Part shown: positions 1 to 9,122 of the stretch, piece by piece
Position numbering within the stretch: the first letter of the stretch is position 1
How the letters are laid out: each line of letters begins with the position of its first letter
Assembly: GCF_027789125.1 (NCBI RefSeq)
Contig: NZ_JAQFVF010000018.1
Location: forward strand, 62,001-126,000
Source of the DNA: Paenibacillus aestuarii
Lineage (GTDB): Bacteria > Bacillota > Bacilli > Paenibacillales > NBRC-103111
DNA length: 64,000 bases
Direction of reading: 5' to 3'
Made by a program: the position numbers and the translations under genes
Notes under the pieces: generated by a model
What the model saw: the letters and a program-made list of their open reading frames with translations, nothing else
What the model was told of the DNA's origin: nothing
The model's database searches: none

Positions 1-202
1 ATTATAACATTATAACGTTTCTATCCCTATTCACCTTTATTTATAAAGATCAGGAGAGTCCCTGATACAAATTAGCGGTAAGAAGTCTTAAAATTATAAA
101 CAGTTAATTGTTAATTGTTTATTAAATTCCATAATGAAGAGAACATAACTTTATTTCATTTGTTTTTCTAAATTCGATTATAACAATGCGAGGGGGCGGA
201 GT
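1..202. other. AT-rich leader upstream of the hybrid kinase
   Basis: No gene is visible here. The stretch is very AT-rich and includes a short tandem TTAATTG repeat near 104-117. It presumably holds the promoter of the kinase-regulator pair, but no convincing -35/-10 pair could be fixed. Confidence 0.4.
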
Positions 203-3200
203 ATGATTAGGGATCTGATTCTAAACTTTTGCTTAATCACCATCTTCATGTTCTTCTCTGTAGCCTTCATCTATAAAATCAAACCTGTTATCCGAAATTC
301 TTGGAGTTACAAGTGGAAGATTGGACTATTTCAAGGCGTTGCGGGCGTGATCCTGATGTGTGCAGGCATTCATATTGAAGAATCTCTCATTATTGACTTC
401 AGAGCATTCCCGATCCTAGTAGCTTCTTATTTGGGAGGTCCGCTCTCAGCATTCGTCTCCGCTATCATCATTATTTTGACCCGTTTATTTTTCGCTTTTT
501 CCGCAAAAGTTATGATTAAAGCTGCGATTACGCTCTTGATGATTTGTATCACCAGTATTGTAGCGAAACGCTATGTCACGAAATACTGGGCCTTCTGGCT
601 CGTCGCGGTGTCTAGTGCGAGTATTATTCTTTTTCTGTACTTGCTATCCATGCAGTTTTCATTAACCTACCAAATTATTCCGTATATCATTACATTTCAA
701 ATAGGCGGTGTTTTTGTCGCATTTGTCATGTATTACTTAATCAATTCACAGCTGTTGAAGCAGAAATTTGACGTCTTGCAGATGGATTTGCTGGAAATTC
801 TTCAATCGCAAGCTGGGTTGACGTACAAGGTGGTCAAAGAAAATGGCAAGGATGTCTACGACTTTGCCGGCGGGGATCTATCGCGGGAACTAGGAATCCC
901 TGCCGAGAATTTGGTAGGCCGGTCTGTCGAGCATATTCGTCGTATGTATACACCGACGCTGCACAAACTTCTAGACACAGAGATGGAGAAGGCTTGGCAA
1001 GGACAACCTGTATCTTTTGAAGCCAATATAGCCAATCATACGGTGATCATTTCATTAAAGCCGATTTATGAGGAGAATGAAGTACAGGCGATCATCGGGT
1101 CAGTAACCAAAATAACGGAGCGCAAGCGATCGGAAGAAAAGCTCGCGGAAAGTGAAGAGTTATATCGTTCAATCGTCGAAGGCTCTTATAATTTGATTTT
1201 TCGCTTACAGATTGATGGCAAGATTACGTCCGTCAACCAACGGGTTCGAGAGATTTGTCAGATGGAAGATCGTCAGATTCTTGGCATGCGCTTAGATGAG
1301 GTTTTTCCTTCAGGGGAGCACATTCATGCTTTCGCTTATTACTTTGATCAAGCGGTACAAATGGGCACGGCACAGCATTTTGAGTGCAGTCTGCATGTAA
1401 AGGTTCAAAAGATCGATTTCAATGTCATCTTGAGTCCGTTCTATATGAATCATTCGATCATTGGAATCACTTGCACGATGCACGATGTCACGGATATCAA
1501 GAAACGAAAGGAAGCCGACGAGGCAAATCAGGCCAAAAGTGAATTTTTGGCTCGCATGAGCCATGAAATCCGCACGCCGTTAAGCGGTGTGATCGGTCTT
1601 TCGGAGTTATTACAACGAACGGAGATGTCTCCGGTGCAGCAGGATTATTTACACAAAATTTTATATTCGTCTCACACACTGATGGGCATTATTAACGACG
1701 TGCTGGACTTCTCCAAAATCGAATCCGGCAAAATTGAGTTGGATCAAGAAGAATTTAACGTCTGCGAAATGATGCAGGGATTATCCGATATGTTAAGTGC
1801 GCTAATCGGGCAAAAGCAGCTGAAATTCATTATCGACACTTCTCCGGATATACCGGAAACGCTCATTGGCGACTCTCTGCGAATCGAGCAAATTATGATC
1901 AACCTGATCAATAATGCTATCAAGTTTACAGAGCAGGGATATATTTTCGTTAAAGTAGAGCCTGTCCGTCATGAGGATGAGCTGATTTATGTGGAATTTT
2001 CCGTTGAGGACACGGGAATCGGTTTAACGAAAGAACAAATCTGCAAATTATTTAAGCCATTTACCCAGCTCGGATATTCGAGGATGCATAAGCACGGAGG
2101 AACAGGACTTGGCCTATCCATTTGCAAACATTTTGTTGATTTGATGAGTGGGACGATGGACGTGGAGAGCCAGCCGGGGAAAGGGAGCAAGTTCTCCTTT
2201 ATTTTACCATTCACTATCGGTTCCCGGAATTCAGCAGAGCCAATTGCCAATGGATTGATACTTCCGCGGAAGAGGGTTCTGGTTGTGGAAAACAACCCGT
2301 TAGTTAGACAAAGCTTATGCACCATGCTGGAAACGATGAACCTTGAGGTCAATGCATGCGCCGATTACAAGACTTGTGATATCGGTCAGGCGCCATACGA
2401 TGTCATTCTCAGCGATTTGGGTGCGGAAGAATACATCGATTTCCATGGTTGGGTAGCCTTCCAAAATCGAGTTAGTTCTAGCGGCGGCAAACATGTGATG
2501 ATGGCCACACCGATCATTTGCGATCGCGTGCAGCAAGAATGGCCGGATCATGCGCAGCCGGATGCGATTCTGCTCATGCCGGTCTGCCGCGGCGGCTTGT
2601 ATCAAACGCTGAAAAAGCTGCTTAGGAGCGAGATGAACAGCGATTCCGCCCCTGTGAAGCAGCTTCCTCCTCCTATAACGGTGAAAGGGAATCGGGTCCT
2701 GCTGGCTGAAGACAATGAAATTAATCAGCTTGTCGTCACGGAATATTTAACGATGCATGGCTACTCCGTAACTATTGCCAATAATGGCTTGGAGGTGCTG
2801 GAGGAGCTGCAAGCTCAGCAATGGGATATCGTCCTCATGGATATTCATATGCCTGAGATGGATGGCATTGAAGCGACCAGGCTGATCAGGGCCGATCGCC
2901 GTTATGATAAGCTGCCGATCATCGCGCTAACGGCCGGCGTCGTGAAGGAAGATTATGAGATGTACGAGCAGATTGGGATGAATGATGTTTTAACGAAACC
3001 GCTTGAAATTGAAAAGCTTCTGGAAGCTATTCACAAGCACGTTACTCACCAAGTTTCCTTGAAGCATAGCGGCTATAGTCAAATAGAAGGTATCGATATC
3101 GAAGCGATTAGGATTAGAGTCGGCGGCAAAGAAAACATTGTCTGGCACATGCTTAGCAAGTTTCAACGGGAGTACAGCCTGTTTATCGAACAATTGCGGG

Positions 3201-3433
3201 CAGCTTTAGCACAGAATGACCGCGTTCAAGCCCAATACTTGCTCCATACGCTCAAAGGAGTTGCCGCGAATATTTCCGCCTCCGAGTTGTTTAACGCCAC
3301 TGCCGCATTAGAGAAATCCATTGTACAAGGCGAAGATGATGAAACTGCTGCTAATCAGCTGGAACGAGAGCTGCAAACCGTTCTTGCTTCCTTACAATCA
3401 ATATCTGATGAATGGAGAGGATCTGATTCATGA
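203..3433 (+). CDS. hybrid sensor histidine kinase, 5TM-LYT input, REC-REC-Hpt
   Basis: Membrane phosphorelay kinase of 1076 residues. Residues 1-190 hold several hydrophobic helices resembling the 5TM-LYT input domain of LytS. Two PAS-like regions follow (about 200-310 and 320-435), then HisKA with MSHEIRTPL (phospho-acceptor His454) and an HATPase with INLINNAIKF, DTGIGL and GGTGLGL. The first receiver (about 693-810) looks degenerate: it starts VENN rather than an acidic pair, and the expected lysine position reads LLMPV. The second (about 832-950) is intact with LMDIHMP and Asp880. An Hpt domain with HTLKG (His1015) ends the protein. A strong GAGGGGGCGGAG site precedes the ATG. The last bases overlap the next gene, a DNA-binding regulator that is the likely phosphate acceptor from the Hpt. 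The signal sensed is unknown. Confidence 0.93.
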   Translation: MIRDLILNFCLITIFMFFSVAFIYKIKPVIRNSWSYKWKIGLFQGVAGVILMCAGIHIEESLIIDFRAFPILVASYLGGPLSAFVSAIIIILTRLFFAFSAKVMIKAAITLLMICITSIVAKRYVTKYWAFWLVAVSSASIILFLYLLSMQFSLTYQIIPYIITFQIGGVFVAFVMYYLINSQLLKQKFDVLQMDLLEILQSQAGLTYKVVKENGKDVYDFAGGDLSRELGIPAENLVGRSVEHIRRMYTPTLHKLLDTEMEKAWQGQPVSFEANIANHTVIISLKPIYEENEVQAIIGSVTKITERKRSEEKLAESEELYRSIVEGSYNLIFRLQIDGKITSVNQRVREICQMEDRQILGMRLDEVFPSGEHIHAFAYYFDQAVQMGTAQHFECSLHVKVQKIDFNVILSPFYMNHSIIGITCTMHDVTDIKKRKEADEANQAKSEFLARMSHEIRTPLSGVIGLSELLQRTEMSPVQQDYLHKILYSSHTLMGIINDVLDFSKIESGKIELDQEEFNVCEMMQGLSDMLSALIGQKQLKFIIDTSPDIPETLIGDSLRIEQIMINLINNAIKFTEQGYIFVKVEPVRHEDELIYVEFSVEDTGIGLTKEQICKLFKPFTQLGYSRMHKHGGTGLGLSICKHFVDLMSGTMDVESQPGKGSKFSFILPFTIGSRNSAEPIANGLILPRKRVLVVENNPLVRQSLCTMLETMNLEVNACADYKTCDIGQAPYDVILSDLGAEEYIDFHGWVAFQNRVSSSGGKHVMMATPIICDRVQQEWPDHAQPDAILLMPVCRGGLYQTLKKLLRSEMNSDSAPVKQLPPPITVKGNRVLLAEDNEINQLVVTEYLTMHGYSVTIANNGLEVLEELQAQQWDIVLMDIHMPEMDGIEATRLIRADRRYDKLPIIALTAGVVKEDYEMYEQIGMNDVLTKPLEIEKLLEAIHKHVTHQVSLKHSGYSQIEGIDIEAIRIRVGGKENIVWHMLSKFQREYSLFIEQLRAALAQNDRVQAQYLLHTLKGVAANISASELFNATAALEKSIVQGEDDETAANQLERELQTVLASLQSISDEWRGSDS

Positions 3434-4119
3434 GAGTACTTTTAATTGAAGATGAAACGATTATCGGTGATATGATTGCGATGTATTTGACCGATGAAGA
3501 TCATAAGGTGGAAAGAGTGGAGAATGGACGTCAAGGATTGGATATTATCCGAGTGTTTAATCCGGAAATTATCATTACCGACTGTATTTTGCCAGACATT
3601 GACGGGATTGATGTATGTAAAGAAATACGTGATTTTTCCACGGTGCCTATTATTATGATTTCTATGAACACAGATATTATGAATCGCGTCAATGCTTTGC
3701 TGGCTGGTGCAGATGATTATTTATGCAAGCCGTTCAGCTTGAAAGAGCTGGAGGCCAGAATGGCCGCGCAAATGAGAAGAGCGAATCACACCTATGAACC
3801 TATTCAGCCGCTTAGCCCGGGGAAGGTCGATGACATCATTAGCATCGACAAAGCATTGCGTACAATCAGCGTCGACGGCAAAGATGTGGAGATGACGTTC
3901 TCCGAATTCGAGATTATGTATTTGTTTAATAATAATCCTGGCAGAGTGTTCAGCAGAGAAGAATTGATTACGTATTTACGGGGAAGTGACACACAGGTGA
4001 GCGAACGGTCCATCGATGTTTTTGTTACAAAGCTCAGAAATAAGATTGAAAAGGATCCCAAAAATCCGCAGATGATCAAGACGGTTTGGGGAATCGGATA
4101 CAAGTTTGCGAAAGCATAA
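3430..4119 (+). CDS. OmpR-family response regulator
   Basis: DNA-binding response regulator of 229 residues. The receiver starts RVLLIEDE, has the phospho-acceptor in IITDCILPD (Asp51) and a lysine in LCKPF. A winged-helix domain follows from about residue 130, ending in the KTVWGIGYKF signature of OmpR proteins. The ATG overlaps the TGA of the kinase by four bases, so the two are translationally coupled and are very probably partners. A strong terminator lies right after the stop, so this is a two-gene operon. Target genes cannot be read from the sequence. Confidence 0.93.
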   Translation: MRVLLIEDETIIGDMIAMYLTDEDHKVERVENGRQGLDIIRVFNPEIIITDCILPDIDGIDVCKEIRDFSTVPIIMISMNTDIMNRVNALLAGADDYLCKPFSLKELEARMAAQMRRANHTYEPIQPLSPGKVDDIISIDKALRTISVDGKDVEMTFSEFEIMYLFNNNPGRVFSREELITYLRGSDTQVSERSIDVFVTKLRNKIEKDPKNPQMIKTVWGIGYKFAKA

Positions 4120-4131
4120 TAGTGCGCACAT

Positions 4132-4180
4132 AGAGGGCAACCTAACAGCCATATGGATGGCTTAGGTTGTCCTCTTTATT
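4132..4180 (+). terminator. intrinsic terminator after the kinase-regulator operon
   Basis: Arms AGAGGGCAACCTAA and TTAGGTTGTCCTCT pair over 14 positions with one G-U, enclose a second short stem (AGCCAT/ATGGCT), and are followed by a T-rich tail. Confidence 0.85.
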
Positions 4181-4259
4181 CATTGCTTGTTTTATATTTC
4201 GATAACCATTAAAATAAGAGGGGCATGATGTCCCTATTTACATGACTAGGAGTGATTCC

Positions 4260-5291
4260 ATGACTACTATAGATACAGCTTTTACTCTAAAAAATTTGAT
4301 GCTCAAGAACCGGATCGTGATGGCTCCGATGTGTCAATATTCCGTAGATGCCGAAGATGGCACGCCGAATGAATGGCATTACGTTCACTATGTATCCCGC
4401 GCCGTTGGCGGTACAGGGCTGATCATTATAGAAATGACTGATGTCGAACCTGACGGCCGGATTACAAACCGAGATTTGGGTTTATGGTCCGATGAGCAGA
4501 TTCCTGCTTATAAGCGGATCGTTAATGAAGTGCATAAATACGGCTCCAAGATCGGCATTCAGCTTGCACATGCAGGGCGTAAAGCACAGGATGCCGTGCA
4601 GCCTGTCAGCGCATCGGCCATCCCTGTGCAAGGCGAGAACTTAACCCCGCCGAGAGCGCTGTCTACTGAAGAAGTGAAAGATATGGTCAACAAATTCAAA
4701 GAGGCTGCAAGGCGAGCGGTTGCAGCCGGTTTCGACACGATCGAGCTGCATGGCGCACACGGTTATTTGATGCATCAATTTCATTCGCCGGGCATTAATC
4801 AACGGACGGATGAATACGGCCAAGATTTATCACGCTTCGGCGTTGAGGTTATTCAAGCGGTGCGCAGCGTGATGCCTGCGGATATGCCGTTGATCCTAAG
4901 AATCTCGGCCATCGAATATATGGATGGCGGATATGGCCTAGAGCATTCGCTTGCCATCGCGAAGAAATATAAAGCGGCCGGTGTGGATATGTTTCACGTA
5001 TCCAGCGGTGGCGAGGCGCCTCCAGGGGTGTTGAAACCCGGCAATCACCCAGGTTATCAAGTTCCGTTTGCCCGGGCGTACAAGCAGGCGTTAGACGTTC
5101 CTGTCATTGCCGTCGGCAAATTGGAAGATCCGCTGCTCGCTGAGGCTACGCTGGCAAATGGCGATGCCGACCTCGTAGGCGTTGCCCGCGGCATGCTGGA
5201 TGATCCTTATTGGAGCATGCACGCCTTGAGAACCGTTACTAGAAAAGTGGAACCTCCGGTTCAGTATGCTAGAGGGATTTACGTGCGATAA
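4260..5291 (+). CDS. namA: NADPH-dependent ene-reductase, old yellow enzyme (YqjM/NamA type)
   Basis: FMN-dependent TIM-barrel oxidoreductase that reduces activated C=C bonds of enones, aldehydes and similar electrophiles. Family marks are APMCQYS near residue 20 (the redox-tuning cysteine of YqjM-type enzymes), QLAHAGRKA, and the substrate-binding pair in ELHGAHGYL. The C-terminal GVARGMLDDPYW is also typical. The start at 4260 is preferred over the upstream in-frame ATG at 4242 because TAGGAGTG sits just before it; this gives 343 residues, near the family norm of about 338. It is bounded by terminators on both sides, so it is probably monocistronic. Role inferred: detoxification or stress defence. 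Confidence 0.92.
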   Translation: MTTIDTAFTLKNLMLKNRIVMAPMCQYSVDAEDGTPNEWHYVHYVSRAVGGTGLIIIEMTDVEPDGRITNRDLGLWSDEQIPAYKRIVNEVHKYGSKIGIQLAHAGRKAQDAVQPVSASAIPVQGENLTPPRALSTEEVKDMVNKFKEAARRAVAAGFDTIELHGAHGYLMHQFHSPGINQRTDEYGQDLSRFGVEVIQAVRSVMPADMPLILRISAIEYMDGGYGLEHSLAIAKKYKAAGVDMFHVSSGGEAPPGVLKPGNHPGYQVPFARAYKQALDVPVIAVGKLEDPLLAEATLANGDADLVGVARGMLDDPYWSMHALRTVTRKVEPPVQYARGIYVR

Positions 5292-5320
5292 CGCAAGCAA
5301 GCGAAAGAGAAAGAGCAGGT

Positions 5321-5364
5321 AAGACACCAAGAAAGACACCAAGAAAGACACCAAGAAAGACACC
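5321..5364 (+). repeat. tandem 12-bp repeat, 3.7 copies
   Basis: Unit AAGACACCAAGA occurs three times perfectly plus AAGACACC. Each unit carries GACACC, which is complementary to the GGTGTC at 5451-5456 in the terminator-like 3' arm downstream. Confidence 0.9.
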
Positions 5365-5466
5365 TTAGCGGTATTATCCCCTTTCAACAAGGTTAAGTTC
5401 ATCTTACCAGATGTCCTTTTCTTGTCTACTAAAAGGGGGAATACCATAGCGGTGTCTTTTTTTATT
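5357..5466 (+). terminator. long-loop terminator-like inverted repeat
   Basis: The left arm contains GACACC, GGTATT and CCCCTTT; the right arm (5432-5458) contains AAAGGGGG, AATACC and GGTGTC in matching order, followed by TTTTTTT. The loop is about 50 bases and the centre of the stem is mismatched, so folding is plausible but imperfect. Confidence 0.5.
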
Positions 5467-5565
5467 TAGGACATCAAAGTCTGCAGCTGGAATATATTTG
5501 GAAACGTACAGATGGATCGGCAATTGCCGGGATCCTGCGAGCCAAATGGAGTCTGGAGGATGGTC

Positions 5566-6474
5566 ATGAGAGCGATCGTGTGCACGAAATATGGGTCACC
5601 AGATGTTTTAAAGCTGGTGGAGGTAGGAGCAAAGCCGCCGAAAGACGATGAAATTCAAGTGCGCATTCATGCGACAACCGTCACTGCAGGGGACTGCAGA
5701 GTCCGGAGTTTTAACAGCCCCGCCGCGTATTGGCTCCCGATGCGCTTGTTTTTGGGAATCACTAAACCTAGAAAAGCCATATTGGGCGTGGAGTTGGCTG
5801 GGGAGGTTGTGGCGATTGGTAAAAATGTGAAACGATTTCAAAAGGGTGATCCAATTTTTGCCTTCCCAGGCATGCGCTTTGGCGCCCATGCGGAATACAT
5901 TTGCTTACCGGAAGACGGACTGGTCGCGGTGAAACCGGACAATGCGTCCTATGAAGAGGCGGCTGCGATTCTTTCCGGGGGAACGACTGCGCTATATTTT
6001 CTTAGAAGAGGACAGATTCGGAAGGGGCAGCAAGTTCTCATCTACGGCGCATCCGGTTCTGTCGGGACATCTGCAGTGCAGCTAGCCAAATATTTGGGGG
6101 CGGAAGTGACCGGCGTATGCAGTACTTCGAATATCGATTTGGTCCGATCGCTGGGTGCGGATCGGGTCATTGATTATACGAAGGAGGATTGGCTTGAGAC
6201 CTGCGTGAACTATGATCTTATTTTTGATGCGGTGGGAAAAATACCGAAGTTTAAGCGAAGAAAAGGATTAGCTTCAAATGGGGTCTTTGTGACCGTTGAC
6301 GGCCAGGGAATCGCGAAGGTGCGCAAAGAAGATCTGGAAGTGCTGAAGACGCTTATGGAGATGGGCAAGCTAATAGCGGCTATTGACCGCAGCTACCCGT
6401 TGGAGCGGATGGCTGAAGCACATGCTTATGTCGAGCAAGGGCACAAACGCGGGAACGTCGTTATCACTGTGTGA
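5566..6474 (+). CDS. zinc-free MDR-family NAD(P)-dependent oxidoreductase
   Basis: Quinone-oxidoreductase-like medium-chain dehydrogenase/reductase of about 303 residues. The N-terminal GroES-like half starts RAIVCTKYGSPDVLKL. The cofactor fold has LIYGASGSVGTSAVQLAKYLG, and the end shows EQGHKRGNVVITV, typical of the group. No cysteine ligand set for structural or catalytic zinc is visible. The ORF is open from 5512, but the GGAGGA at 5555-5560 fits the ATG at 5566. It is followed by its own terminator. Substrate not identifiable; such enzymes reduce quinones or enones, which fits loosely with the neighbouring ene-reductase. Confidence 0.88.
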   Translation: MRAIVCTKYGSPDVLKLVEVGAKPPKDDEIQVRIHATTVTAGDCRVRSFNSPAAYWLPMRLFLGITKPRKAILGVELAGEVVAIGKNVKRFQKGDPIFAFPGMRFGAHAEYICLPEDGLVAVKPDNASYEEAAAILSGGTTALYFLRRGQIRKGQQVLIYGASGSVGTSAVQLAKYLGAEVTGVCSTSNIDLVRSLGADRVIDYTKEDWLETCVNYDLIFDAVGKIPKFKRRKGLASNGVFVTVDGQGIAKVRKEDLEVLKTLMEMGKLIAAIDRSYPLERMAEAHAYVEQGHKRGNVVITV

Positions 6475-6510
6475 GTGCACGGCGGGGCTGAGTTTCACTG
6501 AATTAAAGCG

Positions 6511-6549
6511 AACATGCGGCAATACGGGCGCACGATGCCGCATGTTTTT
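6511..6549 (+). terminator. intrinsic terminator after the MDR gene
   Basis: Stem ACATGCGGC/GCCGCATGT with a 16-base loop, followed by TTTTTG. Confidence 0.8.
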
Positions 6550-6646
6550 GCTGATTAGGAGGAATGGAAATATAATGAAAAAAGGAATGTGAAATAGATG
6601 CTGAGGAGGCATAGGGAGGCGCTCATGAATAGGATGGTATAAGATT

Positions 6647-6662
6647 TTGTAAGGGCTTACAA
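6647..6662. promoter_or_regulatory. palindrome upstream of the aromatic amino acid hydroxylase
   Basis: TTGTAAGGGCTTACAA is a near-perfect palindrome about 31 bases before the start. It differs by one base (GG for CG) from the cre-like TGTAAGCGCTTACA. It overlaps TTACAA, which with 17-bp spacing to TAATAA could be the -35 element. It is a plausible operator; the protein that would bind it is unknown. Confidence 0.4.
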
Positions 6663-6692
6663 CTTAAGAATGTGTAGCATAATAAGGAGTTG

Positions 6693-8435
6693 ATGAATGA
6701 AATGAAACGAATTCCAACTCATTTACAGCCGTATGAAGCCGAGCAGCATTATGACCGTTATACCCCCATTGATCACGCCGTATGGCGCTATGTGATGCGT
6801 CAGAACCATCATGCTTTACATGATAAAGCGCATACTGCATTTGTTGACGGACTCTTACAGTCAGGTATTGGGACGGAGAAAATACCCCGTGTTTCCGAGA
6901 TGAACGACTGTTTGGCCAAAATTGGCTGGGGCGCCATCATCGTTAATGGCCTTGTACCCGGCTCCGTATTTTATGAATTGCTGGCCAATGGCATATTGCC
7001 GATCGCTACGGAGATTAGGAAATTAACGAACATTGAGTATACACCGGCACCGGATATCATCCATGAAGCGGCGGGGCATGCGCCAATATTATTTGATCCG
7101 GCGTATCGAGCTTATGTGCAGGCGATCGGAGCGGTTGGTGCGAAAGCATTCTCTATGAAAGAGCGGCGGGAGGCGTTTGAGGCGCTTCGGCAGTTGACCA
7201 TTGTCATGGAGAATCCGCAATCCACACTGGAAGAAAAAGCGGCAGCCCAGAAGCTTGCAGAAGAGAAGCAGAAAGCGATCGTCGGATTGTCAGAGGCGGA
7301 GAAAGTGTCGCGTTTATTTTGGGCTACAGTCGAATATGGGCTAATAGGGGATGTGAACGATCCGAAAATTTACGGCGCGGGATTGTTATCTTCGGTTGGT
7401 GAAAGCAAGCATTGCTTTACGGATGCGGTCGAGAAAATACCGTACTCGGTAGAGGCTTGTGTCGCCAGCCCTAAGCCTGTGACGGAGATGCAGAGCCAAC
7501 TTTTTGTATGTCAAAGCTTTAAACAATTAATGGAAGGCGTGGAATCGTTAGCGAGCACAATGGCGTTCCGGGTTGGCGGCACGGAAAGTCTGGAGAAAGC
7601 GCTCCGTTCGAGAAATGTCGCTACCTGCGAATTCAATTCCGGGATCTGTGTGACAGGAATCGTCGACAGTCTGAGGAAGGATGAGAACGGCGAAGCCATC
7701 TATGTGCATACTGCCGGTGAGACTGCGCTAAGCGTGAATCATCATCAGCTGCCAGGTCATGGGAAAGATTACCATGCCAAGGGGTTTGGTACGCCGCTTG
7801 GCTTGCTGCAAGGGCAGATTGCACTGGAGCATTGCGACGATCAAGCTCTGGCGGATCTGGGCGTTGTGGAAGGCCAGTTCGCTGAGATTATCTTTGAGAG
7901 CGGCATTCAAGTATCAGGCAGAGTGGCCGGGATTATGAGGAGCGCGGCTTGTGTGATCCTTGTTTCCTTCGAGGAATGTACGGTGACATGGAAGGATGAG
8001 GTTCTTTTTAAAAAAGAATGGGGCACCTATGATATGGCAGTCGGTTCACGGATTGTTTCGGCTTATCCAGGAGCGGCTGATCCAGCTTCTTACTATGACG
8101 CGCCTGTCCTGAAGGTTGAGGTGGCTGAGCCGATTGCTGATGCTCCTGCATCGCTGACGGATCTGGAAGTTTTGTACCAGCATGTGGCAGCATTAAGAGA
8201 GCGAGGTCCTTTGGCGGAAAATGTACAGGAGCTTCGCGAAATTCATGAAGCGCTTGGCCGTTCGTATCCGAATGATTGGCTGCTGCGCTTGGAGCTGCTG
8301 GAGCTGGCTGCTGCTAACCCGGCCATGAGGGAGATGGAAGTATCGCTGGGAGAGGAGCTTCAGGCGTTGAGCAAAGTGGCTTCGTTGACAAATCTAATAG
8401 GTAATGGGTTATCTATTATTTATCCGGGCGAATGA
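6693..8435 (+). CDS. aromatic amino acid hydroxylase (phenylalanine 4-monooxygenase type)
   Basis: Pterin- and iron-dependent hydroxylase of about 580 residues. The iron-binding triad is clear: DIIHEAAGHAP gives two histidines (about residues 124 and 129) and FWATVEYGL supplies the glutamate (about 214). The catalytic part occupies the first 340 residues. The remaining 240 residues have no domain I recognise and exceed the roughly 280 residues of proteobacterial PhhA, though long forms occur in Bacillus. The start is uncertain: TTG at 6690, ATG at 6693 or ATG at 6702; AAGGAG ends at 6689. No carbinolamine dehydratase or pterin gene is nearby. Confidence 0.88.
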   Translation: MNEMKRIPTHLQPYEAEQHYDRYTPIDHAVWRYVMRQNHHALHDKAHTAFVDGLLQSGIGTEKIPRVSEMNDCLAKIGWGAIIVNGLVPGSVFYELLANGILPIATEIRKLTNIEYTPAPDIIHEAAGHAPILFDPAYRAYVQAIGAVGAKAFSMKERREAFEALRQLTIVMENPQSTLEEKAAAQKLAEEKQKAIVGLSEAEKVSRLFWATVEYGLIGDVNDPKIYGAGLLSSVGESKHCFTDAVEKIPYSVEACVASPKPVTEMQSQLFVCQSFKQLMEGVESLASTMAFRVGGTESLEKALRSRNVATCEFNSGICVTGIVDSLRKDENGEAIYVHTAGETALSVNHHQLPGHGKDYHAKGFGTPLGLLQGQIALEHCDDQALADLGVVEGQFAEIIFESGIQVSGRVAGIMRSAACVILVSFEECTVTWKDEVLFKKEWGTYDMAVGSRIVSAYPGAADPASYYDAPVLKVEVAEPIADAPASLTDLEVLYQHVAALRERGPLAENVQELREIHEALGRSYPNDWLLRLELLELAAANPAMREMEVSLGEELQALSKVASLTNLIGNGLSIIYPGE

Positions 8436-9122
8436 CGGCAATCGTTGTAAGAAGTCCTGTGCGCGTGCTTGAGCTTAGCGGCATATTTTGCTGTTGAGCT
8501 CGCGCGCGGGGCAGGGTGGGAGGAGCTTACTTGGGCAGCTCCCAAGTTTAAGCTTGTTTTTCGCGCTTAAAATGACAACTTTGCTGGCGCCGACTGACTT
8601 AGCGTTCTATTTCAAAGCTAACGCTCAGCCTTGCCTCCTTAGCTTGCTCGTATCATATATTTAAGCTTGTTTCACAAGCTTAATAGCCCCCTTTTGATCC
8701 CGCATATCGGCTTCATCTCGAAATCCCACGCTAACCCCCGTATCCGTGTCTCGCCACCTAAGTACTACTTTAACTAACCAATTTCTTCCATTCATGCTAC
8801 TGTTTTGTGTTTTCTGGTCATATAAGTGCTATTAGTCACTTCGAATCCTGGGCGTAACTCTAGGTATACAGCAACAATGGTTGCTAGTTGGACTAGCTAT
8901 ACATACTGTCGGTACATTTGGATACGGCTTCGGCGGGGTGGAAAGGAAGAAGAGGTTCACTCACGCTCAATTGCCGCGTTTGGCATGTTGTGGGCGATCA
9001 GCATAGTTTGTTTTGTCAAAGGTTTGTTACGGGTGAGTTAGGGGAAGCGAAGCATGACTCTAACGTAAAATGTTATAATATGGTGGGTCATTAGATTCAT
9101 TTATAAAAAAAGGAGTGTGAAA
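8436..9122. other. gene-free stretch with small hairpins
   Basis: No convincing gene in about 690 bases. Two perfect inverted repeats are visible: ACTTGGG/CCCAAGT (8529-8547) and TTAAGCTTGT/ACAAGCTTAA (8661-8683). A related imperfect TTAAGC element lies at 8549-8575. A 71-codon open frame at 8826-9041 lacks a ribosome site. TATAAT at 9074-9079 may be the -10 of the following ABC operon; the -35 is weak. Confidence 0.6.

Noticed and set aside
5321..5364. Repeat considered as a CRISPR-like array
   Set aside because: Units are 12 bp and directly adjacent with no spacers.
8826..9041. 71-codon open frame in the gene-free region
   Set aside because: No ribosome site, atypical composition and no recognisable fold; most likely chance.
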